A DNA stretch of 64,000 nt from Theropithecus gelada (lineage: Eukaryota; Chordata; Mammalia; Primates; Cercopithecidae), in contig NC_037681.1 in assembly GCF_003255815.1 (NCBI RefSeq), forward strand, positions 71,113,821-71,177,820. The letters are read 5' to 3'. Positions 1 through 12,821 of this stretch are shown in pieces. The notes under the pieces were generated by a model. It was not told the origin of the DNA, ran no database searches, and was given only the letters and a program-made list of their open reading frames with translations. Position 1 is the first letter of the stretch. Each line of letters starts with the position of its first letter. Position numbers and translations under genes: made by a program.

Positions 1-109
1 CCTGAGTTTTAGATTTGATATTGCCATTAACTCTAACATAACCTTAAAAATGCTAATTGTCCTAACTCTTTTACTGCTGTTTGTTTTCTTAAGAAACAAC
101 TAAAAGCAA

Positions 110-650
110 TTTTTAAAGGTTTTAAGCCCAGGCTCCCCACCTGCGAGGCCACAGACAGGTACCGTCCATAGCCTATTAGGAACCAAGCCGCACAGCAGGA
201 GGTGGGCAGCAGGCAAGCCAGAGAAGTTTCATCTGTATTTACAGCTGCTCTCCATTGCTCGTATCACCATCTGAGCTGCACCTCATGTCAGATCAGTAGT
301 GGCATCCGATTCTCATAGAAATGCACACCCTATTGTGAAGTGCACATGCGAGAATCTAGGTTTCATGCTCTTTAGGAGAATCTAATGCTTGATGATCAGT
401 CACTGTCTCCCATTACCCTCAGATGGGACTCTCCAGTTGCCGGTAAACAAAATCTAGTTGTACTGATTCTACATTATGGTGAGTTATATAATGATTTCAT
501 TATATATTACAATGAAATAGTAATAGAAATAAGGTGCATGATAAATGTGATGCACTTGAATTGTCCTGAAATCACTCCTGTCTGTGGAAAAATTGTCTTC
601 CATGAAACCAGTCCCTCATGCCAGAAAGTTTGGAGAATGCTGCTTTAAAT
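110..650 (+). mobile_element. Nonautonomous hAT-type DNA transposon copy (CAGGGGTCCCCAAC-end family)
   Basis: The text cagcaggaggtgggcagc near 190, the segment ctgtgtggaaaaattgtctt-like near 585 (ctgtggaaaaattgtcttcc) and the end agtttggagaatgctgct follow a familiar human repeat whose ends read CAGGGGTCCCCAACC. The terminal repeats here are worn (ggctccccacc at the left, ggagaatgctgct at the right). I recognise the family by its body, but am not certain of its catalogue name. The 87-residue ORF inside it is chance. Confidence 0.65.
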
Positions 651-767
651 GACACAAATCAATTGACACAAATCAATTGCAAAGTCCTTCTACTTATAAA
701 ATGTAGGATAAATTAGGTTCCTTTCCTTTTCTGCAAATTTACAGTAGAAACATTCATTAAATGCTCG

Positions 768-770
<3 letters not shown>

Positions 771-839
<69 letters not shown>
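771..839. repeat. Compound microsatellite (TG)n(AG)n
   Basis: About 24 TG units run directly into about 11 AG units. On the NRXN1 transcript strand this is CT followed by CA repeats. Likely length-polymorphic. Confidence 0.97.
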
Positions 840-840
<1 letters not shown>

Positions 841-1384
841 TGCATGCACCTTTGTTTAAAATTAGGTAATTAGGTTTCTACCTATATCAACTTTTCCAGG
901 TACTAACAAGTTTTATTTGGCAGTTGAGTTTGGGGACAGTAGTCTCTGGAGTGAGACAGGACCTGTGAGAAGCTGGAAGCAAGCCTTGTCATTGTGACAA
1001 TGATGAGAAGATAGAAACAGAAGCAGGAGCTACCACTGCTTGATGCCTGAGTCATGGTTGCTGGCAGCAGTACTTCCTACCTACAAATGATGAGAGGATA
1101 TGTTTCCCAGGTTGTAATTATGACACCTTCGGCCTACTATTTGACTTTACCATTACTTTCTGGTTTTAAAATAATCTTTCCTTCAGTTAAAAAAATTCAA
1201 AGGAGATTAACTCCTCATTACAGGTCTCTATTTTATCCTTCTCAATTTTTAGGTATTGAGTTGCAAGTGAAACCTGTTTGTTTTAATTTTTCACAAGAAT
1301 CAGCTAAAACATCCAATTACAAATTAAATTTAGACATGTAAATGACACTTCTAAATTGTCCTTTTTCTGCCTCTTAACATTACT

Positions 1385-1565
1385 AGAGGCATGATGAGCC
1401 ACGTAATTTGAGAGGCCAGTGCAAAGAAAAATGTGGAGTCCTTATTCAAAATTAAGAATTTCAAGATGGTACCAGTAGAGCATTAACGCAAACACAGGGC
1501 CCTTCTTAGCATATGGCGCTGCGTGACTGCATAAATTGTATGCTGTTGAAGCCAGTCCTTATTAG
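1385..1565 (+). mobile_element. Probable old DNA-transposon (MER-type) fragment
   Basis: The phrases cacgtaatttgagaggccag, aattaagaatttcaagatgg and acagggcccttcttagc resemble an old GC-richer mammalian MER element. The family name is uncertain and the call rests on remembered consensus phrases only. Confidence 0.4.
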
Positions 1566-2214
1566 GAGTGTAAGTTTTGCACTTATTTATTTTTGATGCT
1601 TCCTTTAGTAAATTCTACATTCAGGAATGAGCAGACAAGGCTGGAGGCAAAATTCTTCCTGTATCTATGTGAGAAGCATGGTTGAATCACCTTCCCCATA
1701 GTGTCTGCACTTAATGACATGGCCTCTGGGGTATCAGAGAAGCTGTCTCAGGCTTGTCTTGCTGGCCAGGCCTGGTGCCAATCACGATCTGGGCTTGGTG
1801 ATACACCAATAACCCTCAGAACCAGGAAGCAAAACTACCTGCCGAGCCATGTAACTCCTCTCTCTTTTCTTCTCTATTCCTCCTCAAGTGCTCCTCGATT
1901 TAGCCAAGGATATACCCTTGAGAACTATTCAGTGTCCTTATAAAGAGATACTTGTCTCCTTTTTTTTTTTTTTTTTAATAAGCAAAGAGATAGAGTCCTA
2001 AGGACAGACACATTTATTTATGCTAAAAATACTAGAAATACGCATCCCCAGTTAAAAAGTACTTTGATTAAATGATATAAAGTCAGACATTAAGCTTGAT
2101 GTTTGTTTTTCAAAAATGAACACTAATAACAGAAAAAAAGACATTTTACAAACTTTTAAAAATCCACTGGAGAAATTAGTCATGTGCTGACTAATTACAT
2201 TGCATTTATTTCTT

Positions 2215-2596
2215 GACCCACAGACTGTTGAGTTTTATCCTGGTTCTACAAGTTATTAGCTGTGTGACCTTGAGCAACCTTCTTACTTTCTGCATGCCTC
2301 AGGATCCTCATATATCTCATAAGCTAATACTACAAACAATGCAAATGGGTTTAATGCACCTTAATAACTCAAAACTACTTTTAATCAAAGGTTTAATGCA
2401 TCTTAATAACTCAAAAAGCTTACCATAATCTCATTTATGGTAAGCTTTCAATTATAGTAGTGATAATAGTAACTATCATCAGTATTATGTTGTCATTATT
2501 ATCTTCTCCTCAATGAGTTTACAGTCTCAAAGAAAATATGATGTAGCTCAGTGCCTTGAACATAATGGTCATTCACTAAGTATTTGTTGAATGGGT
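2215..2596 (+). mobile_element. MIR SINE copy, carrying a local 42-bp-period duplication
   Basis: Contains the MIR core-like phrase ttagctgtgtgaccttgagc near 2257, then a diverged 3' part ending in cattcactaagtatttgttg near 2570. The middle (2348-2448) contains a 27-bp direct repeat and a 14-bp hairpin not expected in MIR. Confidence 0.6.
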
Positions 2597-5500
2597 TTAT
2601 TTGTGTAAACTTTGTGGGACATTTTTTTAACAGTAGATGAAACATCCCTTGATATTAAATTAAGCCAAGTTGTTGATGAAAAATAACTCCATCTTTTAAT
2701 GCCTCCATTCACTATGAAATGTAAATAAAAAGAAAACTCTGTCCTCTTGTTTTAATATTTAGCAGGATGGAATTTGGTAACCCCTACAGTTGGAGAACTT
2801 GAGTAAATTAGTTATCTGGATAACTATTTGGACAGTCTTTTCGCTCAGTTACAATGAAAATAAACTTAGTGATGCATACAGCCTAGTAGAACAAAATGAC
2901 CTAAGGTCAGCAGTCAGTAACTTCCGAGTCCAAAGGAAACAGTTGGCTTAGGAATTGGGGGAACTCAAAACTTAATGAGTATTTAATTTTAAGAAAACAT
3001 ACATCTGTTCCTCAAGTGGATGTGACCTTGGAGAGTTGTTGGAAACACCCTCCAGAGACTTTTCTGCCATTTTCCTAAATGGTACCAAATTTATTCTATT
3101 ATCTACAAAATAAATTTCAATATTTCTCGATGTTTCACCTCCTGCTCTATTTCTTCTGTCCTAAATATCATTGCTTATGCAAACAAATAAACAAGGTTAA
3201 AATCATCTACTAAGAAACATTTAGCCTCTGTAGCTTTGTCATTGATTGTACCCATTTATGACAGACAAGGATAAGTATCTCTTATGTAAATATTTTTCAG
3301 TGAGAAAAACATACATTTTAAGAATCATGATTTACTTTTTAAGAATATAATTACATTTACAACACAGCAAAAATGAACACAAATTAAATAAATATATTTC
3401 TAGAAAAAAAGTTTTAAAACTAGCAATCTTCAAATCTAATCTAGCTCATCTGGCAAGCTTAAGAAGTATAATAAAACAAGCCTAATATAATGAAAGTAAC
3501 AATTAGACTGTGATTTTATTTTTTCAAAAGGTCAATTCCAAAATTCCAAGGGATGCTTATCACATATTAGGACAGCTAGCAGATATAAACTTGAATACTA
3601 AATAGTTCAATTTGCTTTTAAGTAAGCATTAAAACCTGAAAATATATTCAGCATTGGTGTAGTGTGAAAGAAAAGGGTTATACTGATTTATAGTGATACT
3701 CATTTAATGTATTTTATGAAATACATACACAATGCGAAGTTGTCTGAAAAAAATCAAAAAGCATATGGGTTCTGAGCATTTGGATATTTACAGAATGTAA
3801 ACTGATATTCCATAAAAAAAGCCATGGATTATAGTCACAAATGCAATTTTTAAAAATTAAATATGTCATTCCATGTCTAAATGCACCACTGTAATAGTTA
3901 TAGCATTCATTTTTATGAGGTCAAGAAGGATGTACATTTTTTCATAATTCAAAGTCAGTGAATTTACCTTTTACTTTCCATTTCTGCTTAAAATAAGGGT
4001 AGCTGAATATTATTAAGTACATGACTGAATTCAAAAAATTTAGTTCATCCTCAGTATTTTTGGGATACTCTAGTATAAACTTTTTCAAAAGTAAGAAGCA
4101 TATTAGAGAAAAAAAAATCTAAGTTTCTGCCTTTATTAAGTTTATATATTTTCTCTTCCTTTCTTTTTACTGGGAAGTAATTATAATGCTTAGAAATCTA
4201 TTTCTCAGTATTGTCAACTTTATGAACCTATTTGCTTAAAGAAAATACACTCTAAGAAATGTGACAATTGATGAATGGTAGCATCTCATGTGTCTTGCTT
4301 TCTTTTTGTTTCTTTACACAATGATTGTTCAAATGAAGGCTATGGACAAACTGTACATGATTATTAATGCATTCATCATGTGAAAATTAGAATGCAATAT
4401 ATTTTTTTCTAAGCAATGATATAATTATTAGCTAAATCCTTCTTTATTTGAATTTTAAGATTGTAATGATAGTGCTAACATAATCGTTTTCTTTAATCAT
4501 CACTGGCTTATTTATTAAGCTAGCTTTTAGTTAGTAGCTTGAAAGCTATGATTCTCTTTCACCATTTATTTTAGTAACTGAAAAAACTTGGAATTAATTC
4601 TTTGAAGTATCTTTGGAAAAATGTCTTCTGAAATGAATGTCTCACCTTATGCTCCAGGAAATGTTCTAAAATGGCAATTGTCCAACAATAACAATAATTA
4701 AATCTTAGGCCAAATTAACTTGGTTTATTTGAAGAGACAGTGTGTGAAGGTTCCTTGGAGCTGGTCAAACCACTGATAGGAAGAAGTGTTGAGTTATGTC
4801 TCTGTGTCTGTTCCTGGTTGATCTTCTTAAGGTAAGATTATGTTAGATTTTCTATTAGTAGGTTACAGTCAATGACGATAACTTACACTAACACATCTAG
4901 AAGCATCCTGTCATATGTGGCTATTCAAATCTGGTTTATTTCTCATGATCTTGTTCACAGATGTTCCCAACAAGTTATCATCTGAAAAATCTGAGATCAC
5001 TGAAGAATCATGGTATAATTACCTTTGTTACACATATTTTTCCTCCCTATTATATGTTACTTCAACTGGCTCAGTGACCTGGAATTGCTTTATATCACCT
5101 TGGCATAAAATCTAAGAGAAGCAATAGATTACATTTAAAAATATTGTATGTTTTAATCAAAGACAGGACATAATGTTACAAGATATTGCTAAAATAAGAG
5201 AACAGGGTGGAAAAACATTCCTATACCATGGCTCTATATTTTTAAAGAAGCACATATTATACATATTATACAATGTGTTATATATTAAGTCATAATGTGC
5301 CAAGTATTATGTGCTGTAAGGGCATTTAAAACATTAATAAAACTTTTCTGTGAAAACTGAAATCCTAGGCTAGTTTTATACATCTTCTGTTTCCTTTAGC
5401 CTCCAAATATGAATGTTATTTCTAATTAGGAACAAAATGTTGTTTTGAAAGATATTCATTCTATTTTAGTAGTCAAAATTAGTAGGTAATTTAGCCCGTA

Positions 5501-7184
5501 AATTAATTTAAAATATACATGACATATTACAAATACATGATCTAGTGTAGCTTTATCCTAAATATTGGCGGAATTGGTTTAAATTATCTTTTATCCACTT
5601 TTGTTTTTTTTAATCAAAAAAGCAAAGAAGAATATTGTAGAAATTATAGATGATGAACAGAAACAAAAAACTAAAACAGCAGATACTATAAACATTTAGA
5701 GGGATATACTTCCAGAAACATAATAGAAAAGCAATTTTGTTATGATGGTCCCTTGCCTGTTCCATAATTGATAACTCAAAAAAACATAGGAGATACTGAT
5801 TACTCTAATTTTACTTAATTGATTGCATAAAGAATTACTTGATTATTAATATATTATTTTTAGCAGTATAAAATTTCTCAGTTGATTTATTAAACAGAAT
5901 TTATTGTACGGGGTTTCTATGATTTTAATTTATTGTACTCATCATAATGTTCTAACTCCATATTTATCTGCCTATTTCAATACTGTTAGGTGAATATGTC
6001 TGAATAATAAGAGAACACCTGCATTATTGGATTAAATAATTTATATTACATTTTCTTTTACTAGAAACTGTTATAATTCAAGAAAAATCTGTAAAAACAA
6101 CTTTAAGTCATGTCATTTTAGTATGTTCTATAATATTTTGGCTTTAATGTTTACATGCATAAACTATTTCCTTTGTACCTACCAAAATGTAAAACATTTT
6201 AGAATTTTTTAGGTTCTATAGAAGTTCACGCTTATTTACATTGGAAACTTCCTGATTTCAAAGCTGGTTGAATTATCCATGTATCTGAACATTTAATGGG
6301 TGCATTTCACTAGAAACCTACATTCTTCATAAGCAACATTTAAAAAGGGATTTTGTTAACTCATACCTTAAATCGTACATTTCAAAAGCAATTTTAACTA
6401 TAACAGTTATCTGTAGAAAAAAGCAATTGTCTTTGAAATTTAATTTATTTCAATAGTACTATGCATAAAATATTTCGAGTCTGTATTTAGACTGATCTCC
6501 TGGGAAGTGCAATTGGAGAGTGAAGAATTTCCACAATTGTATGAATGATGCATTCAAAGAGCAAGTAATAATAAACAATCCAATTTTCAGTACACTAAAA
6601 ATAAAGTAATTTAGCCGTTTAGTATTTCTTACTTATCTTCAGGAAAACTGTTTTCATAATGCATTTCTTATCCATCTTGCTTTTTGCTCACATTAATAAT
6701 AAGTAAAAGAAGTAGATAAGAGTTCTGAGCACACAGAACATTTCAATTTCCAAATTCTTTGATCGTCTCATGATTTAAAGAGCCTTGCCCACTTGACTTA
6801 TGTACCATATGTTAGCCAGTAATATGTTGAACAGATTGTAATTCTCACGGGTATTTTATAGCTAAACTGAAAAAAAATTCAGTCTGACAACATATAGAAA
6901 AGATACTTGCGTAGAAAGCTTGCTGCTCCTACATCTGCTCTGAGGAGAGTGAATCATGTGGCCTCTACTCTAATGACAGCTATTTGGATCAACAGTGGAT
7001 CCAGTTGGATACACCAATTGGATCAGTTGCCACTAAAACTAACATCTAGTGAGTACCTTATGGGATGACCTGAATTGAAAGATTTATCCAGCGGGACAAG
7101 GGTAAGTAATGGATTCACTAGATTCTCTTTCTAGGAAAGTTGAATATACAACATACAGAGAGTATACAGTTAGTGAAAGGGATG

Positions 7185-7266
7185 ACAGAAAGAAAGAGAG
7201 AGAAGAAAGGAAGAAAAGGAGGGAGGAAGGGATGGAAGAGGGCAGGAAAGGAAGGAAGAGAAGAAA
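7185..7266. repeat. GA-rich low-complexity tract
   Basis: Nearly pure purine sequence with agaa and ggaa motifs. It is pyrimidine-rich on the NRXN1 transcript strand. The overlapping 76-residue ORF is an artefact of this composition. Confidence 0.9.
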
Positions 7267-7877
7267 CTCAAAACAATGGAGGAAGTGGGTATATTTAGAA
7301 ACGGCTCTTCATAACAACCCAGCAAAGAAAAACATCTGACCAACATGTTGTGATCTCTTAGATTTGGGGATATTTGTATAAAATAAACTCCCTTTTCAGA
7401 GAAACTAATAAGTCAAAGTTTAGAATGTTTCTTCTAAAACTTTCTTGGATTTCATAATACTTTTTACCTAGGCAATTGTTATAATGCCGACTCTCAACAA
7501 TTGAAAATAATTTGATCAATCTGGTCAACACTCAAGAATGTTGCATTACTTTGAGAGTCTTTGCAGTATTTATAAGGAAATGCTTAAAGTGAAGAAATTA
7601 ATAACTGTGCTTGGTTTCAACTTGCATTCTTAATCTGCACAAAAGAATAATTTTTAGAACATCATAGCATTTTATATTTGCATATAAGCAATCAATAGAT
7701 TAATTATTCACTAAAATAGACCAAAGTCATCTACTTTTCAACCACTCACCATATCATTCTGTTGCCTAATCCACGTAGCCATCTAAATATGAAATAAAAG
7801 CTGTATTATTCTTTATAATTCTCATAAGTTTAAACATGTGGATAATTTAAATGGGCTTCCATGTATTTTTATTCCAA

Positions 7878-8180
7878 TTTATTTATTTATTTTTTTGAGA
7901 CGGAGTCTTGCTCTTTCACCCCAGCTGGAGTGCAATTGCATGACCTTGGCTCACCACAACCTCCGCCTCCCAGGTTCAAGCGATTCTCCTGCCTCAGCCT
8001 CCCAAGTAGCTGGGATTACAGGCACCTGCCGCCATGCCTGGCTAGCTTTTCTGTATTTTTAGTAGAGATGGGGTTTCACCATGTTGGTCAGGCTGGTCCT
8101 AGAACTCCCGTCCTCAGGTGATCCACCCACCTCGGCTTCCAAAGTGCTGGCATTACAGGCATGAGACACAGCACCTGGCC
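7878..8180 (-). mobile_element. Alu SINE, full length, minus strand
   Basis: Opens on the plus strand with a T-rich tail and gagacggagtcttgctct, and ends gcacctggcc, which is an Alu read backwards. Older AluS-type wear (for example gagacacagcacctggcc instead of gagccaccgcgcc). It lies sense to NRXN1. Confidence 0.95.
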
Positions 8181-9337
8181 TCAATTTTGATATTTTTCTA
8201 AACACCCATTGCCATGTGCCAATACTCTGCCTGTTTTTAGTTGTTTTCTGTCAGAAATCTATGTTCATTCTTTACATTTTACATGCAATTTTTTTTAGAT
8301 TTTTGCTGAAAATAATTATTTATAAACTTTCTTTTCATTTCCTTCACATATACTTTAAGTAAAACAAAACAGAAAAAACAACAAAATCAACGAGACCTCT
8401 GTTTTGTATATTTCTACTTTATCCTTATTCCTTGAGCAACTTCTATCCTAGACAGGTGGATAGCACAAGTCACTGACAGGCAATGACTGGCAGAATTCCA
8501 CAAATCAAGTGACTGCTGTATGAAGGCAGAGGCAAAAGACTCCCTTTTACAGTTTTCTGCTCTCAGGCATCAAGTAGCGACTCTGAACTAAATATTTACT
8601 TTATGTTAACAAGCTCCAGCCCTCAGAAATTTCCTCCTGTCATTTTAAGTAGCTTCCCAAATGGCAGCCTGATCAAAGCAATCTAATATGGCTTAAGTGC
8701 CAGTGGTTGACATTTTGCATTTTTTATTGCCTTCCATTTTTATCTACACAAAAATTGGTGATAACTAATATCCAGTTGATCTTTTCATTCTGGTAATAAA
8801 ATGATAACACAAAGATCTTATTATCTACTCCAGACACCCATCAAAGTACATTTTTCAATAACATACTATGCGAAGTGTTTCTTCCCTATACCCAAGTCAA
8901 AAGCGAGGTTAAGTACTTGTCCTTAGATGCCCCATTCTCTCCAATACTTGGGCACTGGACTGCAAATAGAAATTGAACTTCAGCCCTTGATGCTTTGTTC
9001 ACACTAATGTTATATGTAATTTTGTTGTGTCTGCCTCTTAAATACATCATTTTCGGTGAGAAGCCAAAAGTACTTGGAAGGTCTGCTTAAATATTTTTTT
9101 AACCCCAAAGAGTTTTTATTCTTTTAAGAAGACAATAAAAAAGATAACAGAAGAAACAATACTGGAAATGGAGCAGTAAGAAGGGTGAATCTTAATAGAA
9201 AGAAAGGAAGTGCAGGTAGGTGCGAGAAGAGACAAATGTAATAAGGCATAAAGAAAGCCAAATAATGCAAACAAAACAAGCCCCAGAGATCATGAGTTTA
9301 TTAAATCTATTTTTATATGGATGCAGAAGTGGCCCTG

Positions 9338-9625
9338 AGGATGGGTGTGGTGGATCACACCTGTAATCTCAGCAATTTGGGAGGCCAAGGCGGGCAGATC
9401 ACCTGAGGTCAGGAGTTCGAGACAAGCCTGGCCAACATGGCGAAACCCCATCTCTACTGAAAATACAAAAATTAGCCAGGCGCGGTGGTGCACGCCTGTA
9501 GTTCCAGCTACTTGGGAGGCTGAGGTAGGAGAATAGCTTGAACCTGGGAGGCAGAGGTTGCAGAGAGCTGAGATTGCACCGCTGCACTCCAGCCTGGGTG
9601 AGAGAGCAAGACTCCATCTCATAAT
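9338..9625 (+). mobile_element. Alu SINE, plus strand
   Basis: Starts gatgggtgtggtggatcaca and continues with both Alu monomers; tcacctgaggtcaggagttc points to AluS. The A-tail is short and degraded (cataatgagcaacaag). It is antisense to NRXN1 and forms an inverted pair with the Alu at 7878-8180. Confidence 0.94.
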
Positions 9626-12089
9626 GAGCAACAAGAAACTGAGATGAGTCTGGGATTGTGTGCAGTCACACTCTGTTTGTAATCTGAAAGATCAAAACAT
9701 ACATTTGGCAGTGAAATGGCCATTATTCACAGAAACAGCTTTTTAAAGAAAGTACCCTATCTATATCTGAAAATAAGCTTTTTTATTTTTAAATGAAAAG
9801 AGGCTCTCTTCTTCCATTTAAGGATGCTTGACAGCTTTTCTTCCCAGGGGAAGAAACGGTAGCAATAAGGAATCTGACAGAGATGATACTTGGAATTCAG
9901 ATCTGCCCTTTCTCAGAGGAAATTTTAACAAAGGGCTGTGCCCTAGCATGTCCATGGAAGACTCTGTCACTGCATCTAAACTACTGACACAGCAGTGGCA
10001 GGAAAAGAAATATATCTGCCATCTCTTATAGTCCTGCAGATTTGAATACAGAAACTAGACCCTCTACCCTCCTCACCTACCACCCATTCTTCACTGGCAA
10101 AGATTAGACAGTCTGACACTATGTATATTTTTCATATAAAGTACAGATGCTGTAAACTCGGTGGTGGGGTAGGGAAAGATAAGATGACTATAGGAAACAG
10201 CAGCACAATTTTAAGTAAAGGTAGAAAGGTGTTTCTGGGGAAGTTTCCATTCAAGCTTAATAACTTAGAGTTTAATATTAGTTTTTAATGTAAGATAATC
10301 TTTTATGTTTTACTTTGTATATTTCTTGTGATAATTTTCTTAAAAAATATCAATTGAGGTATTTCATATTAATTTCACAATACAGTTGATGTCTTAGGTA
10401 TGGTACAATTTTTAGAGATAATGGTGTTACTGGCTGTTATTTAATAAATGTACATTAATTTTCTCAGTCTCAGACAAACCTATGGCTCACAGAGGACACA
10501 TGTAATAAATCAGTCTTTCATTAAACTGCAAGTTATGCTGAGATACAGACATTGTTAATTTAGTTCTTATTGAGTACAAAACGCACGCCAAGTAGAAATC
10601 ACTGCTCATTTAATCACTGTGTGTTAGGTTTGCATTATCTGGAATGTAAATTCCTCCCTTTCCTCAAAGGCGAGTCTATTTTATGGAACTTGGGTTTCTT
10701 ACTACACCTGCCCCCTATTCCACGAATAAAACAGAGACAAAGGAAATGAAAATGTTACCTGTTGATTGAATGTTCTCTCCAGTGACTGCTGTCAAGTTAA
10801 GGAATGTACAGTCCTGTCCGATGTGTACACTGGAAGCTCACAATCATTAATTGAATTCAAGTATCACATACTCATTAAAAAGGGAAAACAATTCACTAAA
10901 CAGCAAAAATCTTTGTCCTCAAAGGTATTATTTTGTGGAATATCCAGAGGAAAAATAAGACTATCCTCAATACTAGAGTCTCATGATATAAGCCAAATGG
11001 CAAACAAGTCTAACAAGGGTAATTATACTGTAAAGATACTTTTAAAAAATCATTGATATAGCCACAGAATCCAGAATAACATGATATTTGAATAATTTTC
11101 ATTAATTGCTATAGTTTACAGAGTTACATTTTGTAAATTCAAAAAGGCATGCTTTGTTGCATGCTTCGCATAAATAAAATAAAAAGAGTACATAAGGTAG
11201 AGCTCTAGAAAGGAATATTGTCCCCACATGGATTTGCTAAGATACAGGAGAGATCAAGAAAACCTATAGCTGCAGTGAGACACAGACATGGCTTTGGCAG
11301 AGAGTATTTTGTGAGTTGCCACTTTGCCTGCATCTATGTCCCAGAGCTGAAAGCAAACTGGACCTGGTGTTAGATGTGCAAATTGTGTATTCCTTTTAGG
11401 AATGCATGGAGGAGATAGAGTTGGAGAGGAGATGACATATCTTTGAAAAATTCTACTTACGTGAGAGCTTTGACAGTTTATTTTCAGGAACTATTTTGTT
11501 TGAGATCTTTTTAAATGCCTGGGATATTGGTTATAATTTATTAACTTAATTTTTAATAAGTCATCATTCTGTTACTTTTTTATTTGTGTGATTGAGCAAA
11601 CTCATTTTAATGTTATTTAAAAAAGAATATTAAATATATATGGATAGAATTATGAGTTGTAAGACGCACAGTGTTTGAAACAGTATGTATTTTATTAGAA
11701 AAATGGTCTTGTTTTTGCAAGTTTAAGACCTCTGTTTGTTCCTCAGAGGATGCCTTATTGCCACTTGAAAACATGGCCAATGCTTTGGGGACTAGACTCC
11801 ATCAACTCACATTCAGCATTGTTTCGATAAAATAAATTTTAAAAATTCTTTATTATGACAATGAGAGATTAGAAGTTTGTTAGAACCATTTTATTTAAAT
11901 TGTTCATGACTTTGTGTTGTGATCATTGGAGATTTCTTAATGTGATCAGCACAACCTGGAAAGGAAAAACCTGAGCATTTATGTACAGAAATAAATAGGT
12001 TTACTCTTAAGATAACACTACAACTCAAAATAAAATCACAGTCCTTTTATCCTTTCAGATTTTCATCCAAATTCAAAGAAAACTCAGTC

Positions 12090-12123
12090 CATGCATCTTT
12101 TCAGACTCATCAGTTTGCATGCA
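12090..12123 (-). promoter_or_regulatory. Two TGCATG motifs downstream of the SS3 exon (candidate RBFOX sites)
   Basis: The plus strand shows catgca at 12090-12095 and 12118-12123, so the NRXN1 pre-mRNA carries UGCAUG twice, about 567 and 595 nt downstream of the SS3 donor. RBFOX proteins bind UGCAUG, and downstream sites usually favour inclusion. Function here is inference. Confidence 0.4.
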
Positions 12124-12689
12124 TGTCACAAATTTGAAGGGTTTTGGTTATTTTTGCAGAGATATGATTAGGATGTAAAAATTCATCATATAAACATTCT
12201 TAATGATCAAAGAAGAACATTTTAGACAAGTAATTTTTTATGCCTATGTAAAACTTTAGATGGGTTTAATAGTAACTCTCGAAGTAAGAGGAATTAACAT
12301 TTTTTTTTATTTTTTGTATTTGAGTTAAAAGATAAAGACAAAAGAAAACAAGAACCAGAATATTTTCTCCTATTTAGTTATGAAGAGAACAACTGGAGTC
12401 CACAAATGCCACTTGCAGTATCTAAAGGTCTATAAGGTGCTGGCACATTCTGTTACAAAACACTTGTCACCTCTTTTTCCACATAGAGGTAGGAACTGCA
12501 GTGGGAAAGTCTTCAGTTGTACCAATTTTTAAATGAATTTTTACAACCCAGATGATGGACTGGTATACTTTAAAAGTGAGTTCATGAGTTTTATAAACAC
12601 ATTTCTCTTGCTCTCTCTCTCTTTTTTTCTTGACTAGCCTACATCATAATGGAGGAATAACATTTTAAAAATTTTGAATAGGCACTTAC

Positions 12690-12716
12690 TGGAATTACAG
12701 TTAATCCTGATACAAT
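12690..12716 (-). CDS. NRXN1: NRXN1 splice-site-3 (SS3) alternative microexon, 27 nt
   Basis: Microexon inserting nine residues into LNS4 of neurexin-1 alpha, the alternative splice site called SS3. On the minus strand, ttccccatctag precedes 12716 and the donor A|GTAAGTG follows 12690, a near-consensus 5' splice site. With the G carried over from exon A the reading is DCIRINCNS, the last Ser codon being completed by the next exon outside the window. The length is 27 = 3 x 9 and the phase 1/1, so inclusion or skipping keeps the frame. The insert brings two cysteines, which could pair with each other or alter a loop of LNS4. The exon has no ATG and is too short for ordinary ORF finding; I placed it by matching the known SS3 peptide and the splice borders. 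Inclusion depends on tissue and neuron type in the neurexin family. Confidence 0.93.
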
Positions 12717-12815
12717 CTAGATGGGGAAGAATAGATGAAAAATGAAAATTCATCCTTCAAGGTAATAGCTGCAGACATCCAATAAAATTACAGTCCACCC
12801 TTCCGGGGACAGACA

Positions 12816-12821
12816 CATGCA
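12816..12821 (-). promoter_or_regulatory. TGCATG motif 100 nt upstream of the SS3 exon (candidate RBFOX site)
   Basis: catgca on the plus strand gives UGCAUG in the transcript, 100 nt before the microexon acceptor. Upstream RBFOX sites usually repress inclusion. One six-base motif may occur by chance. Confidence 0.35.

Larger units (their letters stand above)
1..12689 (-). other. NRXN1: NRXN1 intron downstream of SS3 exon (partial)
   Basis: Begins with the donor GTAAGTG just below 12690 and runs off the window. I found no trace of the next LNS4 exon (expected to resume with the K-G-P-E-T motif). Recognisable content: an hAT-type element (110-650), another old DNA-transposon-like stretch (1385-1565), a TG/AG microsatellite (771-839), a MIR with a local duplication (2215-2596), a GA-rich tract (7185-7266) and two Alus in opposite orientation (7878-8180 and 9338-9625). 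The stretches 2600-7100 and 9700-12600 are AT-rich unique sequence in which I see no gene or clear repeat. Short ORFs here are repeat-borne or chance. Confidence 0.85.

Noticed and set aside
7109..7339. Basic, Arg/Lys/Glu-rich 76-codon ORF
   Set aside because: Produced by a GA-rich simple repeat.
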